DNA from: Limnephilus marmoratus
Lineage: Eukaryota; Arthropoda; Insecta; Trichoptera; Limnephilidae
Assembly: GCA_917880885.1 (NCBI GenBank)
Contig: OU862919.1
Coordinates: forward strand, 14,464,001 to 14,528,000
Direction of reading: 5' to 3'
Length of the DNA: 64,000 bases
The translations under genes and the position numbers were made by a program. The notes under the pieces are model-generated. The model made no database searches. It was not told the DNA's origin and saw nothing but the letters and a program-made list of their open reading frames with translations. Of this stretch, positions 35,150 to 49,000 are shown piece by piece; positions within the stretch are counted from its first letter, which is position 1; each line of letters opens with the position of its first letter.

Positions 35150-35875
35150 TATTTGCTGATGACCTTAAAATTATGGTGGAAATAAGCTGCCCTTTAAAAT
35201 GATTGCTTTAAAATGCAAACTGATCTGGATGCACCATCTGAATGGTCGTTGGCAAACAAATTAGATTTTAACACAAAGAAATGTGTCACAATGTCCTTCA
35301 CTCGTTGTAAAAACATTTAGTTTACGATTATAAAATAAAAGGCGAAACGTTATCACATGTAAAATCCATTAAGGATCTCTCTGTGTCGTCTTTGATCCCG
35401 AACTGACATTCTCTTGCCATATATCGCAGCTCACTCAGTCTTGCTACAAACTTCTTGGGTTCATCATCAGGACTTGTAAGCAGTTTGATAACCAAGAAAC
35501 TACGCTAGCGTTATTCGATGGCATACTGAGAAGCAAGCTGGAGTACGCGAGCGATGTTTGGGCACCGTTCCAGTACATTGATATGTTAGAGCAAATCCAG
35601 AAGAAATTCCTCAGGTATGTTTATATGCGGAAGCATGGAATCTATCCAAGGTTCATGCGACATATTGACTTACTTGAGGAAACTGATTCTGTGCGTCTAG
35701 AAACTAGACGGAAAGCAAGTCTTATTCTGTCTTTCAAAATTTGGAACAATTTCATCGATAGCCCATTTCTCTTGGGATGCTATGATTTATATGTACCAGA
35801 CCACTACAGCCGAAGTCGACATCACGACTTATTTAAAGTACCGAACGAGAGGAGTGGTGCTATCAAATGAAATTG
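35150..35875 (+). mobile_element. LINE RT C-terminal fragment (Jockey/CR1-like)
   Basis: The plus strand reads the end of a reverse transcriptase: LGFIIRTCKQF, ALFDGILRSKLEYASDVWAP (about 35508-35567), then IQKKFLRYVYMRKHG (from 35595). These are the typical post-catalytic SKLEYAS-W-P and IQ-KFLR motifs of insect Jockey/CR1 LINEs. Upstream (35150-35500) RT-like words occur in broken frames. The last open segment is 35583-35870. Confidence 0.75.
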
Positions 35876-35999
35876 CAAAACATTTGGATGTAAGTGACTG
35901 TTCTTTATATGCCTTAAAAATATTATTGAAGAGTCACTTGCCTAAATGCTGATGGGTAACTAAATTGTACTGTAATTGGAATTATTCTGTGGCACAATA

Positions 36000-36680
36000 A
36001 TAATTTTTAAAAAAAAAAAATTACTGTGACAAAGTTCTAACTGTTGGTTTTTATTGCACGGAAGACTAGTATTCGTATCCTGAAGACCAAATTGTGGATA
36101 CATGGATAGAAACATAAATGCGTAAAAGCGAGAAAGGGAAGAAAAGAGACACACGTATATGTGGGTAGACAAGAACCAAAGACTCTCGGCTTGGGTGAAT
36201 TTGAGCATTTTGAGAGAACAAGGCCCTTCACACATGGAGATACTTAAAGCTAGGTCACCGTGGCACAGCCACAAGTAGCCTACCGATATGGTATTCTTTA
36301 ACCCGTCTGCTTGGTTCAATATATTCTCACCTCACAATCCGGAAGCCTCAGTTTCGCAAGTAAATTCTGAAACCGAGATTGTAAAATACCTATGCAAGAT
36401 AGATTTCATATTTCAAAGACAATAAGAAGCATTATTTCGTTCTCTTTCTGGTTAAAAGAAAAATACATATGTTTGCATGAGAGGAAGAGAGATATATAGC
36501 TTTTAAAATGTAAGGTCGCTCGGGACGTTTTTGGTCTTATGAAAGTATAATGCAATTACATGTTTAGGGATGTATTTATTCCTAAACAAGCAGACGGGTT
36601 AATGCTGGTTTCCGTACACGGCGCTACCCAAAATAAACTGAACTTGATCATCACATCCGTGGAATAATACAATGTCAAAT
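36000..36680. repeat. Dispersed repeat, copy interrupted by piggyBac-like MITE
   Basis: The parts ccacaagtagcc...tattctttaa (to 36301) and ttaatgctggtttccgtaca (from 36599) are adjacent in the copy at 37440-37660. The left boundary is uncertain. The repeat lies in the 3' flank of the GST gene. Confidence 0.65.
36302..36598. mobile_element. piggyBac-like MITE (297 bp, TTAA sites)
   Basis: The element starts CCCGTCTGCTTG and ends with the exact reverse complement, CAAGCAGACGGG, flanked on both sides by TTAA (36298-36301 and 36599-36602). CCC-type termini and a TTAA duplication are the signature of the piggyBac superfamily. The related repeat at 37561-37580 has a single TTAA at the corresponding place (ctttaacgctgg), which is the empty site. 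No transposase. Confidence 0.88.
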
Positions 36681-36832
36681 GAAACAAAAACATTAATACA
36701 TATTGTTCTGCTTAATTTTCGTAAGCATGAAAAACAATCTAAAAGAAGATTTTTGAAAGAAGACGAATAAAAAAACGAAATTCCCTTTACTTTTTGAACA
36801 AACCTCGTATATACAAAAAATAGAAATAATTA

Positions 36833-36838
36833 TTTATT
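36833..36838 (-). promoter_or_regulatory. Candidate polyadenylation signal of GST gene
   Basis: AATAAA on the minus strand lies only 8 bases after the TAG stop (36846-36848). If used, the 3' UTR would be only about 30 bases. Other signals further downstream cannot be excluded. Confidence 0.4.
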
Positions 36839-36845
36839 ATATAGC

Positions 36846-37006
36846 CTACAGCTTAGCCTTAGCCTTAGGAGTGCCTTCATTTTTGTTGGATATTTTGTTG
36901 AGGATCTGATGGGCCTCATCGTAGTAGGGATTCATCTCGGTTCTGACACTCTCCATCCAGGCCGCCAGATTTGGTCTGCCCTCCTTGGGGTCGTAGCCGG
37001 CCATTC
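36846..37006 (-). CDS. GSTT1: GST theta, exon 5 (terminal)
   Basis: The minus-strand acceptor is ttactgtag|GAATGG. Two bases complete the AGA codon begun in exon 4, then MAGYDPKEGRPNLAAWMESV leads to a Lys/Ala tail (TPKAKAKL) and TAG. The Lys-rich tail is typical of insect theta GSTs and is not catalytic. Confidence 0.9.
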
Positions 37007-40000
37007 CTACAGTAAAATCATTCTAATATTATCCATATAAAACATTAAATTAACTTGTTTTGCGAAAAATTCATTCCTAGATTAAAATCCATAAAAAAAT
37101 CAGGTATATACATATATATATATACACGGTGTTACAGCACATACCCAAAGAATTTTAACCAGCGATTCCTGAGCATATTTGGAGTAAGAAATGTAGATGT
37201 CATTTTGCTGTCCAATGTCCAATCTTTTATTAAAAAAAAATATATTAATTACATGTTGCTGCTGATCCCGTCCATAGGGACGTGTTAAAGACATTTGACG
37301 GGTAATTCCCGCGCTGTTTCGTGAGTTGCCGTGCTGCTAGAACGAGATGCTTATCAAGTAACCTCTAGGCTATAAATGCGCTACTCAGTTGCGACATGTG
37401 ACAGAAAAATATTTTTAATGTTTTTAAATGAAAAAAATACATCAGACAGCAAAATGATAACAACTTTTTTTTCAAAGACATCTAAGGCCCTCCGTTTATG
37501 GAGATACTTACAAACTACGTGATTGTGATGCAACCACAAGTAGCCCCCAGATATACTACTCTTTAACGCTGGTTTCCGTACACGGCGCTACCCGAAATAT
37601 ACTGAACTTGATCATTTTTCACGTGCAGCCGTGGAGTTAACACAATGTCAAGCGATGTCAAATTGACTTTTTTCCATTATAAATCCATGCCTTCTCCACT
37701 AAATCCTTTCTTATGTATTCTGGTAAAGTATAGTTATATAAACACGCATTTTTTCCACCTCCAGAAAAAATCTAATATTATATTCATGTTCAGATGCAAA
37801 TGTCAAATAGTAGTAGATACGAATGCTGCAACGCGTAGCGCGCTACTAGTTACTGACGGCAAACTGACTGCCGGCGCGTAGTATCATGTACGAATACCGG
37901 CAAAATTGTATGGAGGATACAAACAAACGGCGCGCGTGCTACGCGCATGAGGCTCGAGTAGCTTGTAAGCAGCTTCATGTAAGGAGGCACTAAAAGTCAT
38001 CGGAGACCAAAATTTCAATAACATTTTTAATTCCAAATGTCAGAAAACACTGGTTAAAATGATTCAAGTGCATCCCTTAACACCCTGTATATGTACTAGT
38101 TTGATTGTGTGAAAAATCCATTCCTAGAGCAAAATTCAACAAAATTTCAGGTATACAAACATAATCTCAACTTGAATGTGTGAAAAATCCATTGCATATG
38201 AGTTTCAAAGTGCTATGCTCTCATAATGTTTTGGCTTGGCCTGTTTCACCATATCGCTCGCTGTACATACCCAATGAGAATATATGGCAAGCGATATGGT
38301 GAAATAGACTAAACCAATATATGTATAGCATCTGTGCGAGTCTAGCATAAATCAGAGGAAATCAGATATCAATAATACAGGATGTCCGGGGGTAAAGTGC
38401 ATTAACTTCGGGAGGTGATTCTACATGACGGTAGGAGTAAAAAAGATTATCAACTTTTTCCGAAATTCCAACATTTTTTTTCCCATACAAAAAGACGTAC
38501 CTAGTAAAAATCCTTAGTGTGAGGTACGATCTTACTTGCTGAGAGCCTGCCGGGCGCCGGACTCGATTGGGATTGGCCCGTATCGTAACAGCGGAAAATA
38601 ATAAATCTGGCCGCACACGTTGGACTAATTTTATCTTTTTACCTCAAAACTACCTTTAAAAGTTGGAATTTTGAAAAAAGTTATATATCTTTTTTACTAG
38701 TACTATCATGTAGAATCACCTCCCGAAGTTAATGCACTTTACCCCCGGACACCCTGTATATAAAATCTATTCCTAGAGCCAATCAATCAAATATCAACAA
38801 GATACAGTGTGTTTTAAAAGCATACGTAAGTTTAAAAAAATCACGGAACATTCATAGAAATGAATAAAGTAAGATAATATTAACATTTCCTCATGAGAAA
38901 ATAAGCAGGCCGTTAGTTATATGTGGTGGCGATTTTTACAATTTTTTTATTTATTTTAAATTTTACACAACTAATAAACAACCACTTAGGAAGGGGTTGT
39001 TTATTAGTTGTGTAAAATTTAAAACATGTTTATTGGTAAGGGGGGTACTTATTGGTAATTTGTTTTTTTATGCAAAATGATGTCTTCTGTAAATTGTACC
39101 GTCTTGCCCAAAGATATTGAAATATAAGTAGATGTGCTATCTGCTGTTTTTACTATGTGGGTCTGCGCTTCCGGGTGTCGCCGATATTGTTTACCAATTA
39201 ACAAATAAACTAAAAGAACAAATAATTAACGAATAAACCAAACAAACGTTAAACTAAATGAACGAATTCTTTCCTTATTCAAAATATATTATTAACCAAT
39301 ATTAATGCACATTTTCAAAAAATCAACGAAATGAACAAATTCTTTTTGTATGAAAACTACGCTAATTAGTGCGTAGTCCGGCGACAGTTGCGCGGACACC
39401 GTAGCATATCTCCTTCTGTATTTGAATATCTTTGGTCTTGCCAGATAATGTGTTTATATATTTATAAAAATAGTGTAATATTTATAACAACATGCTAGCG
39501 TACAAAAGGTTAATAAATATTATTTGAATTCAGAATAAATAAGTCGGTAAAATGAAGAAGGTAAGTAACACTCCAGAGGATAAAATTTTAAAATCGTAAA
39601 TATCGATCCATAATCGGCAGAACAACGTAAACGACATTTTTGTCAAATTACGATTTTTAGCGAAAACTGTTCAATGTTGCCTAATACATCAATGACAAAA
39701 ATATTGCAGCTCTATCTTATATGTTGTAGCTTTCAGCGTAAGCGACTGTGGTCGGTTACGCTGTCTTAAGCTGTCTTACGCTGTCGTTCAAGAATGTTTC
39801 AGTTTAGTCGGTTGGCGTCCATTTGGTGACTAGTGCAGATGTGTCGGTGGCTGGTAACATCGGAAACTAAACGAAAATTCTTAAGTTTTTAATCTATTCT
39901 TTTGTATTTGAATATTAGAATACAAAGTATTAATGCAAAATACATCATTTTTCCCAACCGTCTGGAGCCAGTGAAAATATGGCATCCCCAATTTTGGTTT

Positions 40001-43000
40001 GTTGTTAGGCTGAAGGCAGTGGGGAGGGGAAGGGGATGTGGAAAATGTAACTGGCTGTTCAGATCTAGTCACCAAACACGACTAAAGCCATTTCAAGTAT
40101 TAAGTCTAATTGTACACTATGCACCAGCGCAAAATTACAAAAAAATATATAATATTACTTTTTTATCCGAATACGGCACAAGAGGCCCAACTTTTCCTAA
40201 CCGTCTGGAGCCAGTGAGACTATGCATCCCCAATGTTAGTATGTTGTGAGGCTGAAGGTAGTGAGGAGGAGGAGATGTGGAAAATGTACCGGGCTATTCA
40301 GATCTAGTCACCGTATTTAGCCGTATTTGGTGACTAGATCTGAATAGCCAGGTACAGTTTCCATATCTCCTTCCCCTTCCCACTACCATCAGCCTCATAA
40401 CATACTAAAATTGCCATAGTCTCACTGGCTCCAGACGGTTGGGACTCATTGTGTTGTATTTGGATAAAAAAAAGATACATTATATATTTTTTTATAATTT
40501 TACGCTGTTATTTAGTGTATATAATTATTAGACTTATTACTTGAAATGGCTTTGGCCGTATTTGGTGTCTAGATTTGAATATCCTGGTACATTTTCCACA
40601 TCTCCTTCCCCTCTCCACTACCTTCAACCTCACAACATACTAAAATTAGGGATTCGGCTCCAGTTGGAAGCAGTTGGGACTCTTGCGTTGTATTCGGATA
40701 AAAAACTTATTTTATACGATTTTTTTGTATTTGTACGCTGGTGAATAGGTATTAGACTTATTACTTAAAATTGCTTTAGTCGTGTTTGGTAACTAGATCT
40801 GTATAGCCAGGTGCATTTTCCACATCTCCTTCCCCTTCCCACTACCATCAGCCTCATAACATACTAAAATTGGGGATGCCATAGTCTCACTGGCTCCAGA
40901 CGGTTGGGAGAAGGTGTGCCTCTGGCGTTGTATTCAGAAAAAAATGTTATATAGCGGTTTTTTGCTAAGCCGACTGCACATTTAAGTATGTCGTATTTTT
41001 GTTATTACCGCTTACTCCTTCGGAGAGTCGAAATTATTGTTAGTAATAATATCATTACAACGGATTTTCAATCAAGATGCCTGCAGATACAAGTATATCA
41101 ACTTTGGTTTTACGGCCGTATATCCTCTTTGCATGCTTACTTGCAAATCATTGTAGGTATTTAGTCAACTTTAGGATCAACTGTAATGGAACCATTTTAT
41201 GTAGTTATTTGTTTACCTATCATGATTGCGTTGTATATATTTCAAAAATAATTATGTACTCCGAACAGCGTATGCTGTGTGTGTTGTGTGGAGCTCATTA
41301 AAAAAAAAATAAAAAAATAAAAAATAAAAATAAATAAAAAATGCGATATTTCCTAGGGAAAAAATCTGTCAGGGTCATAGGCAAAACAGCGTTACCGCCA
41401 CTATCTCAACAACTGAAGGCATTTAGATATTTGTGTTATCAGCTTTATATAGGCAGCAACCAAAGATTAATAATCCTCATCAACCAAAATCCTATTTGGA
41501 ATAAATGAAGAAAGTTAATTAAAAAAAACCTTCTCCTGAACAATTTACTGTTTGCCGCTTACATTGTTCTGCCGATTATGGATCAATATTACCAAGGAGG
41601 GGCCACCTACAGTTGTAAAAATAGGTGCAAAATTCGTAAGTCTATTGAAATATCTCTCAAAACTTACTGGGCTGTTCAATTTCGCAAGCCCCAAAGATGT
41701 CGGCCACCGTGATCTTGTCTCCGAGAAGGAACTTGGTCCCCTTGCTCAGCACCTTGTTCTCCATGACGTCCAGGGCTTCTACCATCTTCTTGGTCTGGTT
41801 CTGAACCCTCTTCTCGCTGGGCTGCTTTCCTGTCAACATAGGCTCAATCGCCTAACAAAATAAAATAAAAACATCAGATTAATTAAACAATAATAAATAT
41901 TTGCGGTACTAGATAAGATTGAAAATATGACATTATTGTTGATACTGTTGTAGCTGAAAATTTTTATTTTTTATTTTTCAAAATTTTGTGCTGTGGGATA
42001 TTTGGAAGACTGGGAATTGACATAGGCTACTTTTTTAAACATTTCATCCCCGTTGGAAAATTCTTTGTGCAGTAATCTCTCCCTAATACCACGCAAGCGA
42101 AGTCGAGGGTAAAAACAGATAATTAAATAATAAAGAGTGACTCTTTATTAAGAGATGGTATTGTAATAAAATGAATCTTATAATTATAGTATGTATATGG
42201 TGTTAAGATGCGCCGGTATCCGCCCCTACAAATCACCACGCTACACCACTGTGAATGCAAACGGTTTCCCCTCTCCCCGCCCGCCCGCTACGAGCACGGC
42301 ACGCTCGCGGCAGCCGGCCAACAACAGCTAGCAACTGCGCCATTCCCCCGTAGCCCCTGGTTGAGAGCGCCCGCTCTGTCGGCCGATTGTCCCGGCACTT
42401 TGTTCTAGAAGTTTCTACGGAGACGCGATGGCGAAATTCGCCTATAGAAACCTGTGGAGAATACCAGCCCCGCCTGGATACCTCTCACCTGGCTGTTCTC
42501 AGGACACCTGCCCCGGCTTTGTGAGTACCTGAACCACTAATTTCCTTTTTGCCGTGTGTCCCTCCCCAATTTACGCGTAATTATGATCGGTCTCAGAGAG
42601 ACTCGATAGAGAGAGAGATGTTAGGTTTGTGACCCCGGAATAGATAGGCTATTAATTCTACCTGTGCTCTATTATTGACTGTGAAATGTACCCCTGTTGT
42701 ATTTAAACAAGTTCTCTCCAATACAAACCATGTTGACTGCAGCTGATGTTTCATTGCCCTGACAAGGCACGTAGGTTGAGTTTATTTCAGGAATTCCACA
42801 CTTGCGCCTAAGAGAACCTACCACCCTGGTGATGAAAGTCCCTAGCGCTCTGCTGACCGAATGAGCTAGTCCGACGGCAGAAGGTAGGCACCTCACCCCA
42901 GGTATCCCAACAATAGAAACTCAGGAAAATGTTGCCAACTCTCTGTCTTTTTCCTTTTCTAGCATAGATTCAAACTAGAAGTGTAGAATGCAGACAGCAC

Positions 43001-46000
43001 AAATGGACATTAGGCAACAATGCAAGAAATTGTTATGGTAAGTAAATTCATAAAAGGCCGTTAATACCGAACTTTTAATCAAAGATCTAATGCCTGGTTT
43101 ACATTCAGTTCACTTCTGTGGCAGTGAGCAGAGATGGGAGCACGAAAGTAAACAGCGCGAGCATGTAAATATGTCAAAAAGAGACAGGATTGCAGAGTTC
43201 AGATATAATAATCATATCGTGGAAAAATTTGAGGCATTGCTCTGCTCTAACGGAATCAATATCCTTTTCCAGTACGCTTCAAGGCTAGAATCTGCAGGAA
43301 TCTATATTTAGGGCATTCTCCAAGAAAATAATAATAAAAGATAACTACAAAATTGTTATGCAATATTATTACATAAGATTACAAAAGATTATTACATACG
43401 TACTAGGTACATTATATAAGATACGTAACTTTCTGGTACATGTTGACACAAGATGATAAAAATGAACAACAGATATAAAAGATTGCCGGTCACCACATGC
43501 TTTCTTGGAATTTTTTTTTTAAATAAAATGTGAAACAGGATCCTTTATTTGGATTGCCTTCAACTTTAACGTTAGGACCGGGTGACGTTTTCGTTTTCAA
43601 AAGTTCCGTCGAATACTGTCTCAAGGTCGACTAAAGTAGGAGGCCTGTACACCAAAAAGAGTTTGATGTGTTATGTGATCAAGCTATAATAGAGCAATCA
43701 CAGTTTTCCAAATGGCGGCGATTTTATTGTACTCTTTTCTGCTGAATTTATGTGGTTTTACCGGAAGCATATAAATAAACAAGAGTGATTAGACCATTTT
43801 AAACATTAAAGTTTACTTAGCGACAGCACTAACTTAGTAATTTGGCCGTTGCGCGCCCAGACCCTGTACTTTAGTAGGCCTTGCATCCTCTAATAACGCA
43901 CAAAATCTTCAGGCGGAAAACAATTGAAGTACATATTTGTATTGAATCGATAATAATAAGTAAGTTGCTTGTATTTGCAAATGAAATTTTATTCCTTGGC
44001 TTTTACTAGTGTTGGCCGAGAAGTGTAAACATTTTCTGATCACACATAATGGCATTTTGGCACTTTGTTAATGTAATTTACTTAGAAGTGGCACACAACC
44101 TTATGTGATTGGCAATTTAGTATACAAACTACAAAACCGAAGACTGCTTTGTTTTTGGCTTGCCACTTTGAGATATCTACCAAGCGACTATATATATATT
44201 GGAACATCATTGACAAAACAATCCTTTGCTTTTTTCAGCCAGAAAACAATTGCATTCGATTTTTAAAGTTTTGTTTTTTGTTCTATTCCGTGAGGCCACA
44301 AATTAAAGGGTTATAAGTAGGTAGGAACCGTGAAAAAAGATATGAAGGTAAGAAAGAACCTAACATAAAATAATTTCGAAATCTAACAGTACCTATCTAG
44401 AAAGGGAAAATAAAATATTTTAAACACGAACAGCGAAGTCAGCCTATGACGTTACATACTATTAGACGAGGGGTAGAAATCTCAAAGTGGGAAGACAAGA
44501 ACAAGACAATTGCACCGATCTCGATATCTAGTACTTAGGTACTAAACTGCTATGCGTCGAGTAAGGTTGCGCCTTACCAGCACTTACCAGTAAGTAAATT
44601 GCATTTTAAAAAGTGCCAAAATGCCCTCCTGTGTGATGAGAAAATGTTTCAATTACTCGGCAAATAATAGTAAAGGTGAAGGAATAACATTTCATTTGTA
44701 AGTACACGCAAATTACTTATTATTATCGATTTTTATAAATATTACAATTAATTTTCATGTTTCCCGCCCGCGGTTTTACACGTCATTAGAGAAAATTCAA
44801 GTCCTACTAAAGTAAAGGGTCTGGACGCGCAACAGCCAAATTTCTATTGCTAAAGTAAACTTTACTGTTTTAAAGTAGACTAATCAGCCTAAACACTCTG
44901 TTTATTTGTTTGCTTGCGGTAATACAACTCATAAATCAGTAGTTCCAACGAGTATTGATGACAATCGCCACCATTTGAAAATTGTCGTTGCCCTATTGTA
45001 TTTATTGTATAGCTCGACATATCAAACTCCGACAGGCAGCCGGACCTTTAATTCTAGTGGGCCTCAAGAAAAGGAGACAGCGAACGTTCCATCAAAAAGT
45101 GACAAGCAATACGCCACCCGCTCATATGTGCATTTCATTCATACACACATATTATTTGATTGTCTATCTTTATCACACAGGAATAAACTTTTGAATTAAG
45201 AAATTAAACTGAAAATCGCTGAAAACAAAAGTGTTCCTTACTTTCCACATTATATTGTGAGTATATGAGACTATGGCGAGTCTATTTATTTTATATAACG
45301 TCATCGGTGTCAGCAGCATGGATGACTCGGGACTTGACATGATCGAGGGAAACGATAATGCTTCATGCGTTGAAAATACAAATACATAAATATGTAAGAT
45401 AATATATATGAAGTGAAGAGTATAACCTGGGACAGTGGTATGTGGCGTTCCATTTTCTTTGCTTATCATAATATAACTTGTTTGTAACTTACCACCAGCA
45501 GAAAGTACAGAGCGCAGGGAGCTCTGACATTGAACTGGTGCCACATTAAGAACTCATCTACACGAGCTTGGAGCTTAGAGTCCGTAGGGTAGAAATTATC
45601 AGGGATGATTTTTTCACGCCGAAGATATTGCGCGATGGCAACACTGAAATAAATACAAATATTGATTATTGACTGGCATTAAGAAAAGAATTTGGTTTGC
45701 CAGAAAATGTGTGTCGAAAACGATGGTGTCAGATATCACCTTTAGACTCCTAGGCGAATGTACCTAAATGATTTTATCTACTTAAGAAACAATTTTAATA
45801 TTTAAAAATTCATGATCAATTACACCAGAACTAGGTAAAAATTGAGCTTACTACGGGCACAAGACACTCCCACAACACACTTCTCTCGGTTTATCTGTTC
45901 AGTATCAACAGACAATATTGCATAAATATTATTTAATGATATGTAGAGTATGTGAGCAGTAGGAGTATACTGTAAGCAGTGGCGGTTCCCCATAAGGGGA

Positions 46001-49000
46001 CCATGGGGACAGTCCCCACCAGTTATTCCAGAAACATACCAAGAAAAAATTGACAATTCTTTGTGTTCACAAAAAATAATTAATGCGTTCTCAACATAAA
46101 AGTGTAATTGCTCTTAGAAATATAATCTAAAAAATTAATTTGGATAATTTTTAGGCTCGAAATTTGAGATATTTCTGCAAACAAACGTGCGACCGCTCTC
46201 CTTTCTTCCTTATAGCATACTTGAGCATTCAGCATACTAAACTAATACTAACGCGAAACGCGACCGGTCGGCCACTTCGGACTCGACTCGACGCATAGGT
46301 ACTAGATACTAGCGCCCGCTTGACTGTGCGCACTGACTACTGCGCAGTTAGGGGACAACACGGCGATGTATTCCTTCTAAAATGAAGTTTTTGCGCGCGC
46401 TGAATATTTTTGTATGTGATTTTAGGGATCCGCGCATGCGCACTTGAACCATCTATACCATAATCGCGGGGACCGGTTCAAGAATCCCCCTGTGAAGATT
46501 GTGAATATTTGTTTTATTTCTAATTGAAGTAGATCAGTTATGCACGGGCCGGAATTCATGTTAGGCGTTTTATAATCGTATTTGACGTTTAGTAAATCGT
46601 AATATTGTCATCGATTTATTTATTTATTTGATAAATAAGATTGATCGGATTATTTCTATAGCGCCATTCTCGTGGTAAATACACATCAAAGGTAATTTAG
46701 ACGAAAGTGCCAATGATTATCTTGTGTATTTTTATTAAACTTAATATTTTATTAAACTTAATATTTTATTAAACTTAGTATGTAGGTACCTAGTTGGTGT
46801 TCCTGGTTAGGTGCGTGACTTATCCTCTGATCTATTTTACTTTATATACTTTTATTATACTTTTGGTAAGAAATAAAAAATCTATTAAAAAGAATTAATG
46901 AAGTCCACTTTTAACTGAAAATTATACAATAAGTATACTTTTTGGTGGTGATACGTTGTACTCAAGCTGGGTATAAGATTTAAAACTAATTTTAATCTTA
47001 TATATTTTAAACATTTATTGGAAAGTTTGACAAAACACGAAAATTCGTGGGAGCACAAGACACAACATAAAAAACATGAAAATGTCTACACAAAAAATGA
47101 CGGTCCCCACCACAAAAAATGTGCTCGAGCCGCCACTGACTGTAAGTAAGGAAATGTCGACAATTTCAAAAATATTAAAAAAGTTTAATATTGTTATAAT
47201 TTTTCTTTTTGAACGGGGAAGGTGTAAATATTCCACTAAACGCCGCACTTTTATTAGGCATAGATTTTGGAAATTACACTACGTTTCAACTAAATTATTA
47301 CAAGAAACAAATAAGAGGGCATACATTAATTACGTGAACTCAAAAGAGGGGGGGGGTCCAGCAAAATCTCACCTTACCTGAAAAGAATATACGAAGTGGT
47401 TCAAATTTATCTCACCAAGGGGGGGGGGGGGGTCTAGATTGGAAGAAAAACTGCTCAGCAGCTTAATAGCATCTCCCACACGCACACTTCAGAGCGACCG
47501 AGTCCCGCGCCACTTCAGGCGGCCGTGCAGAAAAGTCTTACAGTGAACTGCGCTGTAAACCTATCGGTCTTTACTTTTCTGCGCGGCGGCCTGAAGTGAC
47601 GCGGGACTCGGTCGCTCCGAAGTGTGCGTATGGGAGATGCTAATGTATGCCCCCTAATTAGATTTGGATAGATGGCAAAACATGATTTAAAATTCCATTT
47701 TTATTCAAAGTACAAAATTTCCCGCATAAAATGATTCCTTTGCCGCCATTTTAATTTTTTTTATACGGATTGACATTTGCGTGAGTTGTGTTTCGATCTA
47801 AATATCCATGAATTACTTAGTTAACCCAAACTAAGAACCTAATAAAATAACGATCTAGTATAAACTTAATAATTTTAGCACTCGACTGTATCATATACAT
47901 ATTTATTATAATTATGTAAATGGAATTTGTAAATCATAACTTCACTTAATACTATATGAATCATCACGTGCTCCTGTCTAACATGAACTAAACCTGTCAA
48001 ATTGACTGTCCTTCCAGGAGACCTTCCTAGTTGGACAGTCAAAGCTTCCTTATACTGGTATTTTTGTAACAAATAAATAATTAACTTTTTTTTGTATTTC
48101 TTGGGCATTGACTATGTAACAATTTCTAGACATTTTTGTTTTGAAGAGTTTTAATTTTCCACGTACATTTGTTACTTTAATTTAAAATTTTTGCGACCGG
48201 TTTCGACACGTCCGTATCATTAACGAGCAAACTCAAAACTTTTAAGTTTGCTCGTTAAAACTTTTAAGTTTTAAGTTTGCTCGTTAATGATACGGACGTG
48301 TCGAAACCGGTCGCAAAAATTTTAAATTAAAGTAACAAATGTACATGGAAAATTAAAACCTTCAAAACAAAAATAAATAAATAACCTATTTTGTGCATGT
48401 AAATAATTTTTTCTTGTAATAATTGTTGAAACAAAGTGTAATTTCCGTAATCTGTGCCTAAAAGTGCGGCGGTTAGAGGAATAATTACCCAATATTGCCA
48501 CATAAAATAGAATGGCATCAGCATTCTCAGGAATACATAGTTAGCAGGAAGCGAGCGAGTTAGAGACAGAATGATTTTCATTTCAACGGGCCGAAATACA
48601 TTGAGTATCCAAGGTTTGGAAGTAGGTATCAAAGCCCCAATACTTTACTCGCGAAGTTGATCGAGGTTAATCGAATAAGATGAAGAAAGATGTAGAAGAA
48701 TAAGAGGTAGAAACGAACTTCACTTTGCTTCGTACAACTTCGCCTCTCCTCGTCCGACTTCCAATCATTGTCGATTTTTGTGCCCGAAGTGTTCCGAGGT
48801 TCGAACACGAAGCTTCTCACTACACCACTCGGCTCACTTCATGCTTTGTTTGATGAATTTGCACATAGTTATTTTTTTTTTTTACATTAGCTCCACACAG
48901 GAGGCCCTGAGGAAAATAATTCCCCTCAGGGCCAATATCAATTTGGGGATGCTGTGTGGAGGGTCTTTTTAGGAAAGGAAGGAGACAAAGTTCTGGGAAG

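Noticed and set aside
35583..35870. Independent 95-aa gene
   Set aside because: Sequence matches the C-terminal end of insect LINE reverse transcriptase and upstream frames are broken.
42208..42408. Small GC-rich coding frame
   Set aside because: Lies in a GC-rich repeat-like block; no continuation or family resemblance.
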